Shown: positions 15,530 to 23,836 of the stretch, piece after piece
How the letters are laid out: the number at the start of each line of letters is the position of its first letter
Position numbering within the stretch: position 1 is the stretch's first letter
Assembly (NCBI GenBank): GCA_964343195.1
Contig: CAYFIR010000091.1
Span: 1-28,123, forward strand
Length of the DNA stretch: 28,123 nucleotides
Origin: CAYVAP01 sp964343195
GTDB lineage: Bacteria; Bacteroidota; Bacteroidia; J057
Direction: 5' to 3'
Notes under the pieces: generated by a model
Databases searched by the model: none
Told to the model about the DNA's origin: nothing
The model's input: only the letters and a program-made list of their open reading frames with translations
Made by a program: the position numbers and the translations under genes

Positions 15530-16801
15530 CTACTGCATGGGCGGGGGAAGTGTCTGTCTCATGACCACCTGCTTATCTCCACCGTGGGTCTTCCTGATGG
15601 AATGACCGTCGCGGGTCAGGCCTTCAAAGATACCCTGGTCCACCAGATCCCAAATGGCATACTTGGCTTGCCCATCCACCGTGAATAGTCCGAAGTGATT
15701 CTCAGATCCACCAGGATTGGCGGCATCTTTCCAGGGTTCATCAAAGGCTTCGAAATAAAAACAGGATAGTCCTGCCTCATCAGTCCAGTCGCGCATGTGC
15801 TGGTAGTAGAGGGCCATTTTGTATTCATCACAGGCCCGTGAGCGGGTAGGGCTGTAAAGTCCATTGGAAAAACTGGCCCATCCGGTCTCAGTGATGTGGA
15901 TGGGCTTGTCCACGCCCAGTCCTTTCATGTAGCTGCGCACGGAATCGTACTGCGACATAGCATATTCCCTGGCTCTCAGCATCGCGGCTTCAATACGCGC
16001 ACTGTCAGCATCTTCTGACTCGGCTGGTCTGCTGCCCCAGAAAACCGGATTGTAGTGGGTATCGTGCATCGGGTAGGTATGCATCGCGATGAAGTCCACG
16101 CTGCGTATGAGTTCGTTTAGATCCTCTACGTGGTACTCTTCGCCGCCCCCTCCCCATGAGGCGAAGTTGTCAGAGCTGGTGATCCACAGATCGGCAGGCA
16201 GTTCTCCATTGGCCTTGAGGTCCTGCAGGTGGTTGACCCACTTGAGGATCACCCAGGGCTGCACGTAGTAGCTGGCCGCCCACTTGACCATGGCTTCGTT
16301 TCCCACCGCGATGACCTTCACGATATCGGGGTATTCTTTGGCCAATGCGACGGCTTTGGCGATTTCCTCGGCATTACGGGCACTTTCCTGCTCGTGGTCG
16401 GGTTCCATATCTGTCCAGGCATTGAGACAGTCCATCCAGGCTCCAAGCATGACATACATCTCAAACTGCGGATCTTCAGCCTTGAGTTCGCTGATGGCCT
16501 TCACTACGTTGGTAGCGTGAGGCAGATGCAGCTTGTAGGTCCTGATCAGGTGAATGCCCATGGCATGGAGGATTTTCATGTCCTCTTTGAGCTGGGGAAT
16601 GGTCGGCTCGATGCTGTGGTCGGCATCCCGATATCCCCCGTAAGAGATCGCCAGGAAATCCGGGTTACCCAGGATATCCGCAGCAGTACGTACAGGTATG
16701 TCCATTGATTTTTCTTCGTCGGCGGTATGGCCTGTTTGCTGGCCGGATCCACAGGCCGTAGCAAACAGGAGCAGAAATAAAATGAAGGTGAAACGTGTCA
16801 T
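15530..16801 (-). CDS. GH17 lipoprotein, beta-1,3-glucan active
   Basis: A 423-residue exported family-17 glycoside hydrolase. The N-terminus is a lipoprotein signal with C17 in LLFATAC. The TIM barrel carries acid/base E169 in VIAVGNEAMV and nucleophile E305 in IHITETGWAS, with the family segment MHTYPMHDT between them and YFEAFDEPWK near the end of the barrel. It is longer than the two cytoplasmic GH17 proteins of this locus and clearly distinct from them, so it is not a recent duplicate. GH17 members cut or transglycosylate beta-1,3-glucan; the lipid anchor places it in the periplasm or on the surface. It begins 7 bp after the phosphorylase gene, so the two are translated from one message. 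Confidence 0.9.
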   Translation of the reverse strand: MTRFTFILFLLLFATACGSGQQTGHTADEEKSMDIPVRTAADILGNPDFLAISYGGYRDADHSIEPTIPQLKEDMKILHAMGIHLIRTYKLHLPHATNVVKAISELKAEDPQFEMYVMLGAWMDCLNAWTDMEPDHEQESARNAEEIAKAVALAKEYPDIVKVIAVGNEAMVKWAASYYVQPWVILKWVNHLQDLKANGELPADLWITSSDNFASWGGGGEEYHVEDLNELIRSVDFIAMHTYPMHDTHYNPVFWGSRPAESEDADSARIEAAMLRAREYAMSQYDSVRSYMKGLGVDKPIHITETGWASFSNGLYSPTRSRACDEYKMALYYQHMRDWTDEAGLSCFYFEAFDEPWKDAANPGGSENHFGLFTVDGQAKYAIWDLVDQGIFEGLTRDGHSIRKTHGGDKQVVMRQTLPPPMQ

Positions 16802-16808
16802 GGGAGGA

Positions 16809-19800
16809 TTATTTGAGAGACTGTGAGGATACCCAAACTTCTACCTGAGATATTGCTCCGGTTCGGCTAAATAGTTCCCGGCTGGTTGCTTCGTCCAGAA
16901 CAGGCTCTGCACTCTGGGCCTGCTTTCCATCGGAACAGGACACTGTTAAAGCACCCTCTTCTGACAGGTGGTAGATAATCGGCACCTGACAGTATGTAAA
17001 GGCCAGAGAATTCAAAGGCAGTTCCAGTTGCTGCTCTTCGCCCTGCAGGTTGATATAGTCAAACGTGCGTGGCCCAGACAGGAACTCGCTACGACGCAAC
17101 AGGGTAGGCTCAAAATGAAGGCACCCATTTGCTACCTTGATGCCCAGTTCTCCCATGCGGCTCAGGATGTCCTCCTTGACCTGCCCGGTCATACCGGGCT
17201 GCTGAGCGCCTTTTCCACCTGGTGTGTGTGAGTAGGCATCGGTCGGAAATGCACCATACAGCTCGGGAGATTTATGCACTCCGATTCCGGCCTGGATTTC
17301 GTAGTAATGCTCCAGCAGACGCCCTACGGTTTCTGCATCGGCACCTGTTTCCATCGCCTCCAGGCAGCACTCGTTAACAGCCAGCAGCAATTTGGACACC
17401 ATGTGCCAATAGATAGAGCCCAGGCCTTCGTAGCCATAGAAGGTGCCAGAGCGTCCTGTAAAGGCCTTATGGTTGAAGACCTTCTCAAAAATTCCCAAAA
17501 CCAGCCCTCGTTCCTGCGAAGCAAGCCCGGCAAATTCCGTGTCTGACAGGGCATCAAGGCCTTTTGCCAGGTCATTGGCGTTTCGGAAGTTACCATTGAA
17601 GTGGTAATCTCCCCTGACATCCTGCTCCACGATGGCCCTATTGCCTTTGGCAACCATCAGTGTCAACAGAGACGAACTCGCTATCGACCCAGCCGGAATA
17701 TTATTTCGCTCCAAAAATCCCGCAAGTTCCTTGTTGGGGTACAACAGGTAGCTATACTGGTCCGGACGGAACAGCTTGCTCCCCTTCATGCCATCAAGCA
17801 CAGTCAGCACTTCGTCGGGCTTGAGGTATCCACTACTCAGCACTGCTACCTGCCCTTCCAGCATCTCGTTGAGGTAGTCAATGCGGATACCTCCTTCATG
17901 GACCGTCATCAGGTTGTACGCATGATAAAGGTCGTCCTCACGTCGATTGGCCGCTATGCTGTGGTCAAGATAGACCAGAGTTGTTTCCAAAAAGCTGAGC
18001 AGTTCCTCGCGCCCGATGGCCTGCATCTCTCCAGTGAATGGCTTCTCGTACATCCGGGAGCGGTATTCCCCTCCTGCCTGTCCCAGTGCATCCAACACTA
18101 CTTTTCTGTCCCGATCCCCAATAGGACCATTGATGAGGCCCTTATTTTGGGTCAACGCGTCCCTAACCTGATTGAAGAAAGCTGCCAGTTCGGCTGAGAG
18201 GGAAAACTCGGTTGCTGAAGAATGCTCAAGACTCTGCTGAAAAAAGTTCAGAAAGCGACGCAGGTAATACAGCGTCACCATGGAGACCCCGTTACCGACC
18301 AGGGCATTGTTGGCATCGTTCCACTCGGGCCGCTGGGTATTCATCCAGATTCCTCCTTCGGGAATGAAATTGGACAACTTGGCAAGGACGGTCGCCAGGA
18401 TCTTCTCCATAAAATTGACCTGGTGGATGTCCCCGGCCTGATTGGTCAGGAGGGCTCCATCAGCTCCCATCTCATCCCGACGCTGTCGGATCGTCCCGTC
18501 TGACTGATGGTCAAAGACGATGGTGTCTTTGGGATTGCGCAGCAGATCCGCGTAGGGTTTGATCCGGTAGGGGACATTGGCATAGACGAACAGTGGCTGA
18601 TTCCACATATTCGACAGCCGGTTGGGCTGATGCTGTTGAAGGAATTCCAGGAACTTCAGCAGGTAGATGATCTGATGATCCCCCCAATAGCCGATGTAGG
18701 ACCAGGGATCGTCGGGTTCGATGATCTCCCAGTCAAAGCCATCCTTGGTCACGCGATAGGGGTTATAGCCATCAAAAGTCGAGGCGTTGAGGAACCTGGC
18801 AATCATCCCTTCGATGAAATCCGGGAAGGAATGGACCAGCGCCTCCCAGTTCTGGAAGATGTCGCGCCAGTTCCCTTCATAGTCGAGCACCTTGCTACCG
18901 TCTTCGTTTCGGGTGTTGATGGAAAAGCGATTCCAGGGGCGGCTGGGGTCGCCATGGCGCCGGCTGAACTTTAGCGGCAGGTACTCCAGGCATAGGCGCT
19001 GCAAATGGGTGTCGCTAACAGATTCGAGCCGCTGACGCAGTTCCTGTACGGTAAAAGTTGCCGGTAACTGAACGAGAAATGCTGACTGGGAATCCATCAG
19101 GGCTTTATTGGCCTTGGTCAGATAGCGCTCAAAGTCCCACTTTTCAATCTGGTAGTCCTGATCAAATATCCCCCCTCGCATGATGTTGAACAGCACGTTG
19201 CTGAAATGGCGGGCATCGCGAAGTGGATCTTCCGTACACTGCAGGGCATCGGCTGCGGCATTGAGCCTGACCAGTCGCCGGGTTCCCCGATCCACATCCT
19301 GCTTAATGGCTTCTGCCAGCCCACTATCCTGCGAAATGCGTTGGATCAGATTGACTACAGCAGACTGGCTCTGGTTGACATTGGCCACCATACACCAGCT
19401 CTTTTCGGAGGATGGGTCCAGAGAAATGCTGTCCTGTACGAAGTAGGCTCCTTTTTCGCCTTTTACGTCCTCTTCCTGCTCCACCTTTCCGGTATTCCGA
19501 AACGTGCTCAGTTGTTTGGAGGACAGCAAGTATTGGGGATTTTTCAGCCCCATGGACCAGACTACATTGGCTTTGAGGGCCTCACTTGGCTCGGCCTTAT
19601 CTACTATGATGGCACTCAGCGCATACATGCCCAGGCCCGACGCCTTGTGCAGTTCGCTGCGCTTATAGGCATCGACCAGGTTGCTGGAGAAGTTCTGGGT
19701 GTAGCTCTCTACCCCCGCCGGAATCAGATTTTGCAATCCGTCGAGCAGGTGAATATGAACGGCTTCTGTGCCCTGATTCACCAGCGTAGCCTCACGCACA

Positions 19801-20222
19801 AAGCCATAGGCATCACCGGAACTCCATCTGTAGCGAAAGCTGAGTCCCAGGTCGTGGTTTACCTCCTCAAACATCACCTTATGACCATACTCATGCTTGT
19901 ACAGGTTTCGGCTGATGTGGTACAGGCCTTCGCCCCGGATGGAAAATGGTTCCCACAGGTGGGTTTCTCCGTTTTTTTCTACCCGAAAAATGGACTTACT
20001 CCCTGTCAGTTCCACCGACTCGGTTATTTTATCATCGGTGTAATAGGGAAAGAGGGCAAACTCTGCATTCTTTCGCCCGGCAGTCAATCCGCCATTGCTG
20101 GCTATGAACATCCAATGGTCAGACTCACTGACGATGGTCATGAAAAACGGGCGAAGCTGATCGACATCCTGGATGACAAAAAATCTATCGTCTCCAATGA
20201 TTACCTGACTGAGGTCTGGCAT
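16809..20222 (-). CDS. GH149-like beta-1,3-oligoglucan phosphorylase
   Basis: A 1137-residue cytoplasmic protein (no signal peptide) of the GH94-like inverting phosphorylase group. At about 1100 residues it is far longer than GH94 cellobiose phosphorylases (about 800) and fits GH149 (or the related GH161), whose characterised members phosphorolyse beta-1,3-gluco-oligosaccharides to glucose-1-phosphate. Visible parts: an N-terminal beta-sandwich (about 1-300), then an (alpha/alpha)6 barrel with conserved YEGNWRDIFQNWEAL (448-462) and PEWNDANNALVGNG (632-645). D636 in the WND motif aligns in style with the general acid of GH94 (DWND). A Gly-rich FYGYEGLGSIYWHM segment late in the barrel may help to bind phosphate. 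It sits between GH16 and the GH17 lipoprotein, which supports a laminarin-oligosaccharide substrate. GH149 versus GH161 cannot be settled by eye. Confidence 0.85.
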   Translation of the reverse strand: MPDLSQVIIGDDRFFVIQDVDQLRPFFMTIVSESDHWMFIASNGGLTAGRKNAEFALFPYYTDDKITESVELTGSKSIFRVEKNGETHLWEPFSIRGEGLYHISRNLYKHEYGHKVMFEEVNHDLGLSFRYRWSSGDAYGFVREATLVNQGTEAVHIHLLDGLQNLIPAGVESYTQNFSSNLVDAYKRSELHKASGLGMYALSAIIVDKAEPSEALKANVVWSMGLKNPQYLLSSKQLSTFRNTGKVEQEEDVKGEKGAYFVQDSISLDPSSEKSWCMVANVNQSQSAVVNLIQRISQDSGLAEAIKQDVDRGTRRLVRLNAAADALQCTEDPLRDARHFSNVLFNIMRGGIFDQDYQIEKWDFERYLTKANKALMDSQSAFLVQLPATFTVQELRQRLESVSDTHLQRLCLEYLPLKFSRRHGDPSRPWNRFSINTRNEDGSKVLDYEGNWRDIFQNWEALVHSFPDFIEGMIARFLNASTFDGYNPYRVTKDGFDWEIIEPDDPWSYIGYWGDHQIIYLLKFLEFLQQHQPNRLSNMWNQPLFVYANVPYRIKPYADLLRNPKDTIVFDHQSDGTIRQRRDEMGADGALLTNQAGDIHQVNFMEKILATVLAKLSNFIPEGGIWMNTQRPEWNDANNALVGNGVSMVTLYYLRRFLNFFQQSLEHSSATEFSLSAELAAFFNQVRDALTQNKGLINGPIGDRDRKVVLDALGQAGGEYRSRMYEKPFTGEMQAIGREELLSFLETTLVYLDHSIAANRREDDLYHAYNLMTVHEGGIRIDYLNEMLEGQVAVLSSGYLKPDEVLTVLDGMKGSKLFRPDQYSYLLYPNKELAGFLERNNIPAGSIASSSLLTLMVAKGNRAIVEQDVRGDYHFNGNFRNANDLAKGLDALSDTEFAGLASQERGLVLGIFEKVFNHKAFTGRSGTFYGYEGLGSIYWHMVSKLLLAVNECCLEAMETGADAETVGRLLEHYYEIQAGIGVHKSPELYGAFPTDAYSHTPGGKGAQQPGMTGQVKEDILSRMGELGIKVANGCLHFEPTLLRRSEFLSGPRTFDYINLQGEEQQLELPLNSLAFTYCQVPIIYHLSEEGALTVSCSDGKQAQSAEPVLDEATSRELFSRTGAISQVEVWVSSQSLK

Positions 20223-20350
20223 GTAGTTACTTGTTTCGAGTAGTTATTAAAAAAACGGCAGTATTTGAACGGTATAAGATATGCGATATAAGTTTGAGGA
20301 GATGCGACTTATAGCGTATTCCTCATACCGATCTTCTTTCATCCTTCTCT

Positions 20351-21187
20351 CTACTGATACACCCTCACGTAATCAACAATCATGGTTTGTGGAAATGGTG
20401 TCTGGCTGGAGGGAAAGCCTACAAATGTGCCCCCTACTGCCACATTCAGCAGCAGGTAAAAAGGCTGATCATACACCCACTCTCCTGACACATCATCCGG
20501 GGTAATTCGCTGAAAAAGGAAGTCATCGACAAAAAAGTCGATGCGGTCCTCAAACCATTCGACCGCATATATGTGGTACTCAGCGTCAAAACGGCCATCC
20601 TCCAGGCCATAGCTTCCGGTGATGGAATTCCCCGCCGAATAGCCCGGGCCATGGAGTGACCCCAGGGTGATATTCGGAGCCTGGCCCCGAAGCTCCATGA
20701 TGTCGATCTCACCACACTGTGGCCAGCTTACCTCGTCAATGTTGTCGCCCAGCATCCAGAAGGCAGGCCATAGACCAGGGCCAAATGGGGTCTTCAGGCG
20801 AGCTTCAAAACGGCCGTAGGCCTGTGAGAATTTTCCTTTGGTGTTAATACGTGCCGAGGTGTAAGTCGGAAACTGCCCCCCGAGCTCCCTCTGAGCGGTG
20901 ATGACGAGATTGCCCTCGCCGTCCAGCGCGATGTTCTCGGCATTGTCGGTATAGATCTGGAGTTCCTCGTTCCCCCAGCCATTATCGCCTCTCCCGATGT
21001 CGTAGCTCCAGTTGTCAGGATTAACGGAGGTTCCTGAATCACCCTCAAATTCATCACTCCAGGTCAGGGTCCAGTTTCGTTCTTCCAGTTGCTGGGTGGT
21101 ATCTATTTCACAGCTGCTGAGGCTGAGGGCCAGGAAAGGAAGCATCGCCCAGGCAGTGAAGCGGATTTTTTTTATGCAAAGTGTCAT
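20351..21187 (-). CDS. GH16 endo-beta-1,3-glucanase (laminarinase) lipoprotein
   Basis: A 278-residue lipoprotein (lipobox LSSC, C26) holding a single GH16 jelly-roll domain (about 38-278). The catalytic signature EIDIME is complete: nucleophile E160, D162, acid/base E165, preceded by the WPAFWMLG strand (140-147) that is typical of bacterial laminarinases. Other family marks are WSDEFEG near 43-49 and the closing TMIVDYVRVYQ. It has no extra binding module, so substrate capture is probably delegated to the modular lipoprotein encoded just upstream. Expected role: cutting beta-1,3-glucan chains outside the cytoplasm. Gaps of 128-129 bp flank it on both sides, within the same-strand cluster. 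Confidence 0.95.
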   Translation of the reverse strand: MTLCIKKIRFTAWAMLPFLALSLSSCEIDTTQQLEERNWTLTWSDEFEGDSGTSVNPDNWSYDIGRGDNGWGNEELQIYTDNAENIALDGEGNLVITAQRELGGQFPTYTSARINTKGKFSQAYGRFEARLKTPFGPGLWPAFWMLGDNIDEVSWPQCGEIDIMELRGQAPNITLGSLHGPGYSAGNSITGSYGLEDGRFDAEYHIYAVEWFEDRIDFFVDDFLFQRITPDDVSGEWVYDQPFYLLLNVAVGGTFVGFPSSQTPFPQTMIVDYVRVYQ

Positions 21188-21316
21188 TGGTGTCTTTTAA
21201 TAGAATTTGGAAGGCATAGTGCCCACTTGATTGTTTCCTGAGATTGGCAGTCAGTGCTACCAGGGTACCCGGGCTATCTAAGCCCAGGTATCTTGATTCA
21301 TCAAGTCGTCGAGCGA

Positions 21317-23812
21317 TTACTTGTAGAAGTAAATGTTATCGACAAACACGGTCGGAGTCCCTCCAGACAGGACGATCTGGGCCATATTGGCGCGGTTGGT
21401 GAGACCGGCAAAGTCAGCCAGTGGAATATCCAGACTCACCCAGGCCCCTGTTTGCAGAGTAGGGCTGGTGAATGTAAGCTCATGGAAGGTGTCATCACCG
21501 CTTTCATCGTAGGTGCCATTTGGGCCAAAGTCCCTCAACAGCACATTAAAGGCTGTAGGCGGAGCCGTCGGATCCGGTGTCCAGATGTCCAGGTGGATGT
21601 GTGTCATCTCAGATACATCGATGGTAGGATTCTGGAACTCAATCCCTACGTAGTTGAGCTGGGTGTACTGGATCACATCATCTCCCTGTATCTGCACTTC
21701 GGTGCTCTGGGTCGTAGAACCTGTCCAGAAGCCATTGATGAAGTCTATGGGTTCATCGGTGTAGGCATTGCTGTAAATGGAGATCACATCGGCTGCAGGC
21801 TCCGTAGGAGTGGGGGCTGCTGTAGTGGGCTGATTGCCCCCTCCTCCTCCACCGCTGCCTTTATAGAAGTAGATGTTATCTACAAATACAGTTGGCAGGT
21901 CGCCTGAGAAGACAATCTGGGCCATGTTGGCCTGATTGGTCAGACCAATGAAGTCCGATAGCGGAATGTCCAGGCTTACCCACTCCCCGGTTTTCAGGGT
22001 AGGGCTGTTAAATGTCAGCTCGTGGAAGGTGTCGTCTCCCGATTCGTCGTAAGTGCCATTGGGGCCAAAGTCTCTCAGCAATACCCTGAATGCAGCGGCG
22101 TCAGTAGGATCTGGCGTCCAGATGTCCACATGGAAATGTGTCATCTCCGATGCATCGATGGTAGGATTCTGGAACTCAATCCCTACGTAGTTGAGCTGGG
22201 TGTACTGGATAACAGTGTCTCCCTGTATCGCTCTTTCTACACTCTGTGTGGTGGAGCCTGTCCAGTAGCCGTTAATGAAATCAATCGGCTCATCGGTGTA
22301 GGCATCGCTGTAAATGGAGATGACATCGGCGGAACTTTCAGTAGGGGTAGGTGCTGCCGTTGCAGGGACGTCACCGCCACCTCCACCACCACCTGTACCG
22401 TCGTCGTAGAAGTACACATTATCCACGAATACATTGGGGAGATCTCCAGAGAGTCCTACCTGTGCCAGGTTGCTCCTGGTGATCAATCCTGCAAAATCAG
22501 ACAGAGGAATGTCAATGCTGATCCAGGTTTCAGTCGCCAGGGCAGGGGTAGTCTCCTGGGTGAGGGTTATTTGATGGGAAGATCCATCATTGCCATCAAA
22601 GCTGCCATCAGGCCCGAGATCTATCAGAAGAATTCTGAATTCGGCAGGGAGATCCGTAACATCCGGCGTCCAGATATCCATGTGGAAATGCGACATTTCG
22701 GATACGTCGATAGGAGGATTCGTGAACTGAATACCGACGAAGTTCAACTGAGAGTAGCGAACGACGTCGTCACCGTCGATTTGAATCTCCTCGCTTTGAG
22801 TGGTAGAACCATCACCAACCCAGTAACCATTCAGGTAGTCAATGGGCTCGTTTTGGTAGGCATTGCTATAAATGGAGACTACATCCTCTGCAGGAACAGT
22901 CGGGGTAGGAGCTGCGGCATCTGGCTTTACCAATTCACCTGTAGAGCGCACTGTCAGCGAGCCATCTGCTTCCCGACCAGCGAGGGTGGCCGTGATGGTA
23001 GCTTCCCCCTGATCCATGGCCGTTACCGTCCCAAAGGGGCCTACCGTTGCCACAAGAGGATCGGAGGTCGTGTATTCGAAATAGGCAGCGCCCGCTTCCA
23101 CCAGCTGATTTACCCCACTGGGAAGGCTGAACTCAGCAAGGCCACCAGAGGAGTATGTGGCACCGGTTTCCAGAGAAACCGTGGCGTCTTCTCCATTGAA
23201 AGCGGAGGCACTTTGCGGAACGATGGTTCCCAGCTTTTCAAAGCGTACTTCATCGATCCAGAAGGTATAGCCACTGCCATCCTCAGGTCCCTCAGCATAC
23301 CAAAACATGCCTCCCTCCTGAGTGAGCTTGCTCGGATCAGGAATTGGAATGTAGTACTTACGCCAGTTGGTATTCACCGGGGTGTTGCGGATGGTGGTGA
23401 TAAAGTGATTGTCACCCAGGTCATTACCAAAACCCAACTCATTGATGCTGGCGGCTTTGGAGGCCCTGGCCCAAAAGGTCAGGACGTTGAACCCGGAGAG
23501 ATCGCGTCCGCCGGGTACCGTGAAGGCACCGCCAGCGTAGGCTCCTTTGGGGTCATCGAGATCAGGGATAGAGAAGCGCATCACGGAGGTGCCATCATAG
23601 GCCCCTTCGTCCACTACCTCAAAGGCAGTCACATCAGAGCCTCCAAAAGCGGAGTACTCCAGTCCGCCGCTGAATCCGTCTATGAAGACATTGCCATCGA
23701 CAGGAGCGCTCGCTGGCTCAAGCCCCTCCAGCGTGCGCTGGCACCCTGAGCTCAAAGCGAGCAAAGCCAATATGCTTATCCCGATAAGGATGTTGAATCT
23801 TGTAGTTGCCAT
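21317..23812 (-). CDS. Modular surface glycan-binding lipoprotein
   Basis: An 831-residue lipoprotein (lipobox LSSGC, C24) without catalytic motifs. In order: an N-terminal CBM-like beta-sandwich (about 41-192; LSGFNVLTFWARAS, then YTFWIDEVRFEKLG); a Big_2-type Ig-like domain (about 195-290; VATVGPFGTVTAMDQGEATI); then three tandem ~155-residue modules (about 298-470, 485-650 and 663-831), each opening AAPTPT...VVSIYS/VISIYS and closing FVDN(V/I)YFY. Runs of six or seven glycines link modules 1-2 and 2-3. Modules 2 and 3 are nearly identical, module 1 is more diverged. The layout resembles surface glycan-binding proteins of PULs, but no SusD is next to it. It lies 24 bp downstream of the barrel-fusion gene. 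Beta-glucan binding is inferred from the context. Confidence 0.88.
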   Translation of the reverse strand: MATTRFNILIGISILALLALSSGCQRTLEGLEPASAPVDGNVFIDGFSGGLEYSAFGGSDVTAFEVVDEGAYDGTSVMRFSIPDLDDPKGAYAGGAFTVPGGRDLSGFNVLTFWARASKAASINELGFGNDLGDNHFITTIRNTPVNTNWRKYYIPIPDPSKLTQEGGMFWYAEGPEDGSGYTFWIDEVRFEKLGTIVPQSASAFNGEDATVSLETGATYSSGGLAEFSLPSGVNQLVEAGAAYFEYTTSDPLVATVGPFGTVTAMDQGEATITATLAGREADGSLTVRSTGELVKPDAAAPTPTVPAEDVVSIYSNAYQNEPIDYLNGYWVGDGSTTQSEEIQIDGDDVVRYSQLNFVGIQFTNPPIDVSEMSHFHMDIWTPDVTDLPAEFRILLIDLGPDGSFDGNDGSSHQITLTQETTPALATETWISIDIPLSDFAGLITRSNLAQVGLSGDLPNVFVDNVYFYDDGTGGGGGGGDVPATAAPTPTESSADVISIYSDAYTDEPIDFINGYWTGSTTQSVERAIQGDTVIQYTQLNYVGIEFQNPTIDASEMTHFHVDIWTPDPTDAAAFRVLLRDFGPNGTYDESGDDTFHELTFNSPTLKTGEWVSLDIPLSDFIGLTNQANMAQIVFSGDLPTVFVDNIYFYKGSGGGGGGNQPTTAAPTPTEPAADVISIYSNAYTDEPIDFINGFWTGSTTQSTEVQIQGDDVIQYTQLNYVGIEFQNPTIDVSEMTHIHLDIWTPDPTAPPTAFNVLLRDFGPNGTYDESGDDTFHELTFTSPTLQTGAWVSLDIPLADFAGLTNRANMAQIVLSGGTPTVFVDNIYFYK

Positions 23813-23836
23813 CGGTCGGAATATTATGTTGTTGTT

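Noticed and set aside
19206..20243. Plus-strand open frame of 345 codons
   Set aside because: Antisense to the phosphorylase, which has clear catalytic motifs; the plus frame shows none.
22022..23749. Plus-strand open frame of 575 codons
   Set aside because: It is antisense to the modular lipoprotein, repeats with its modules, and resembles no protein; the minus frame has signal peptide and domains.
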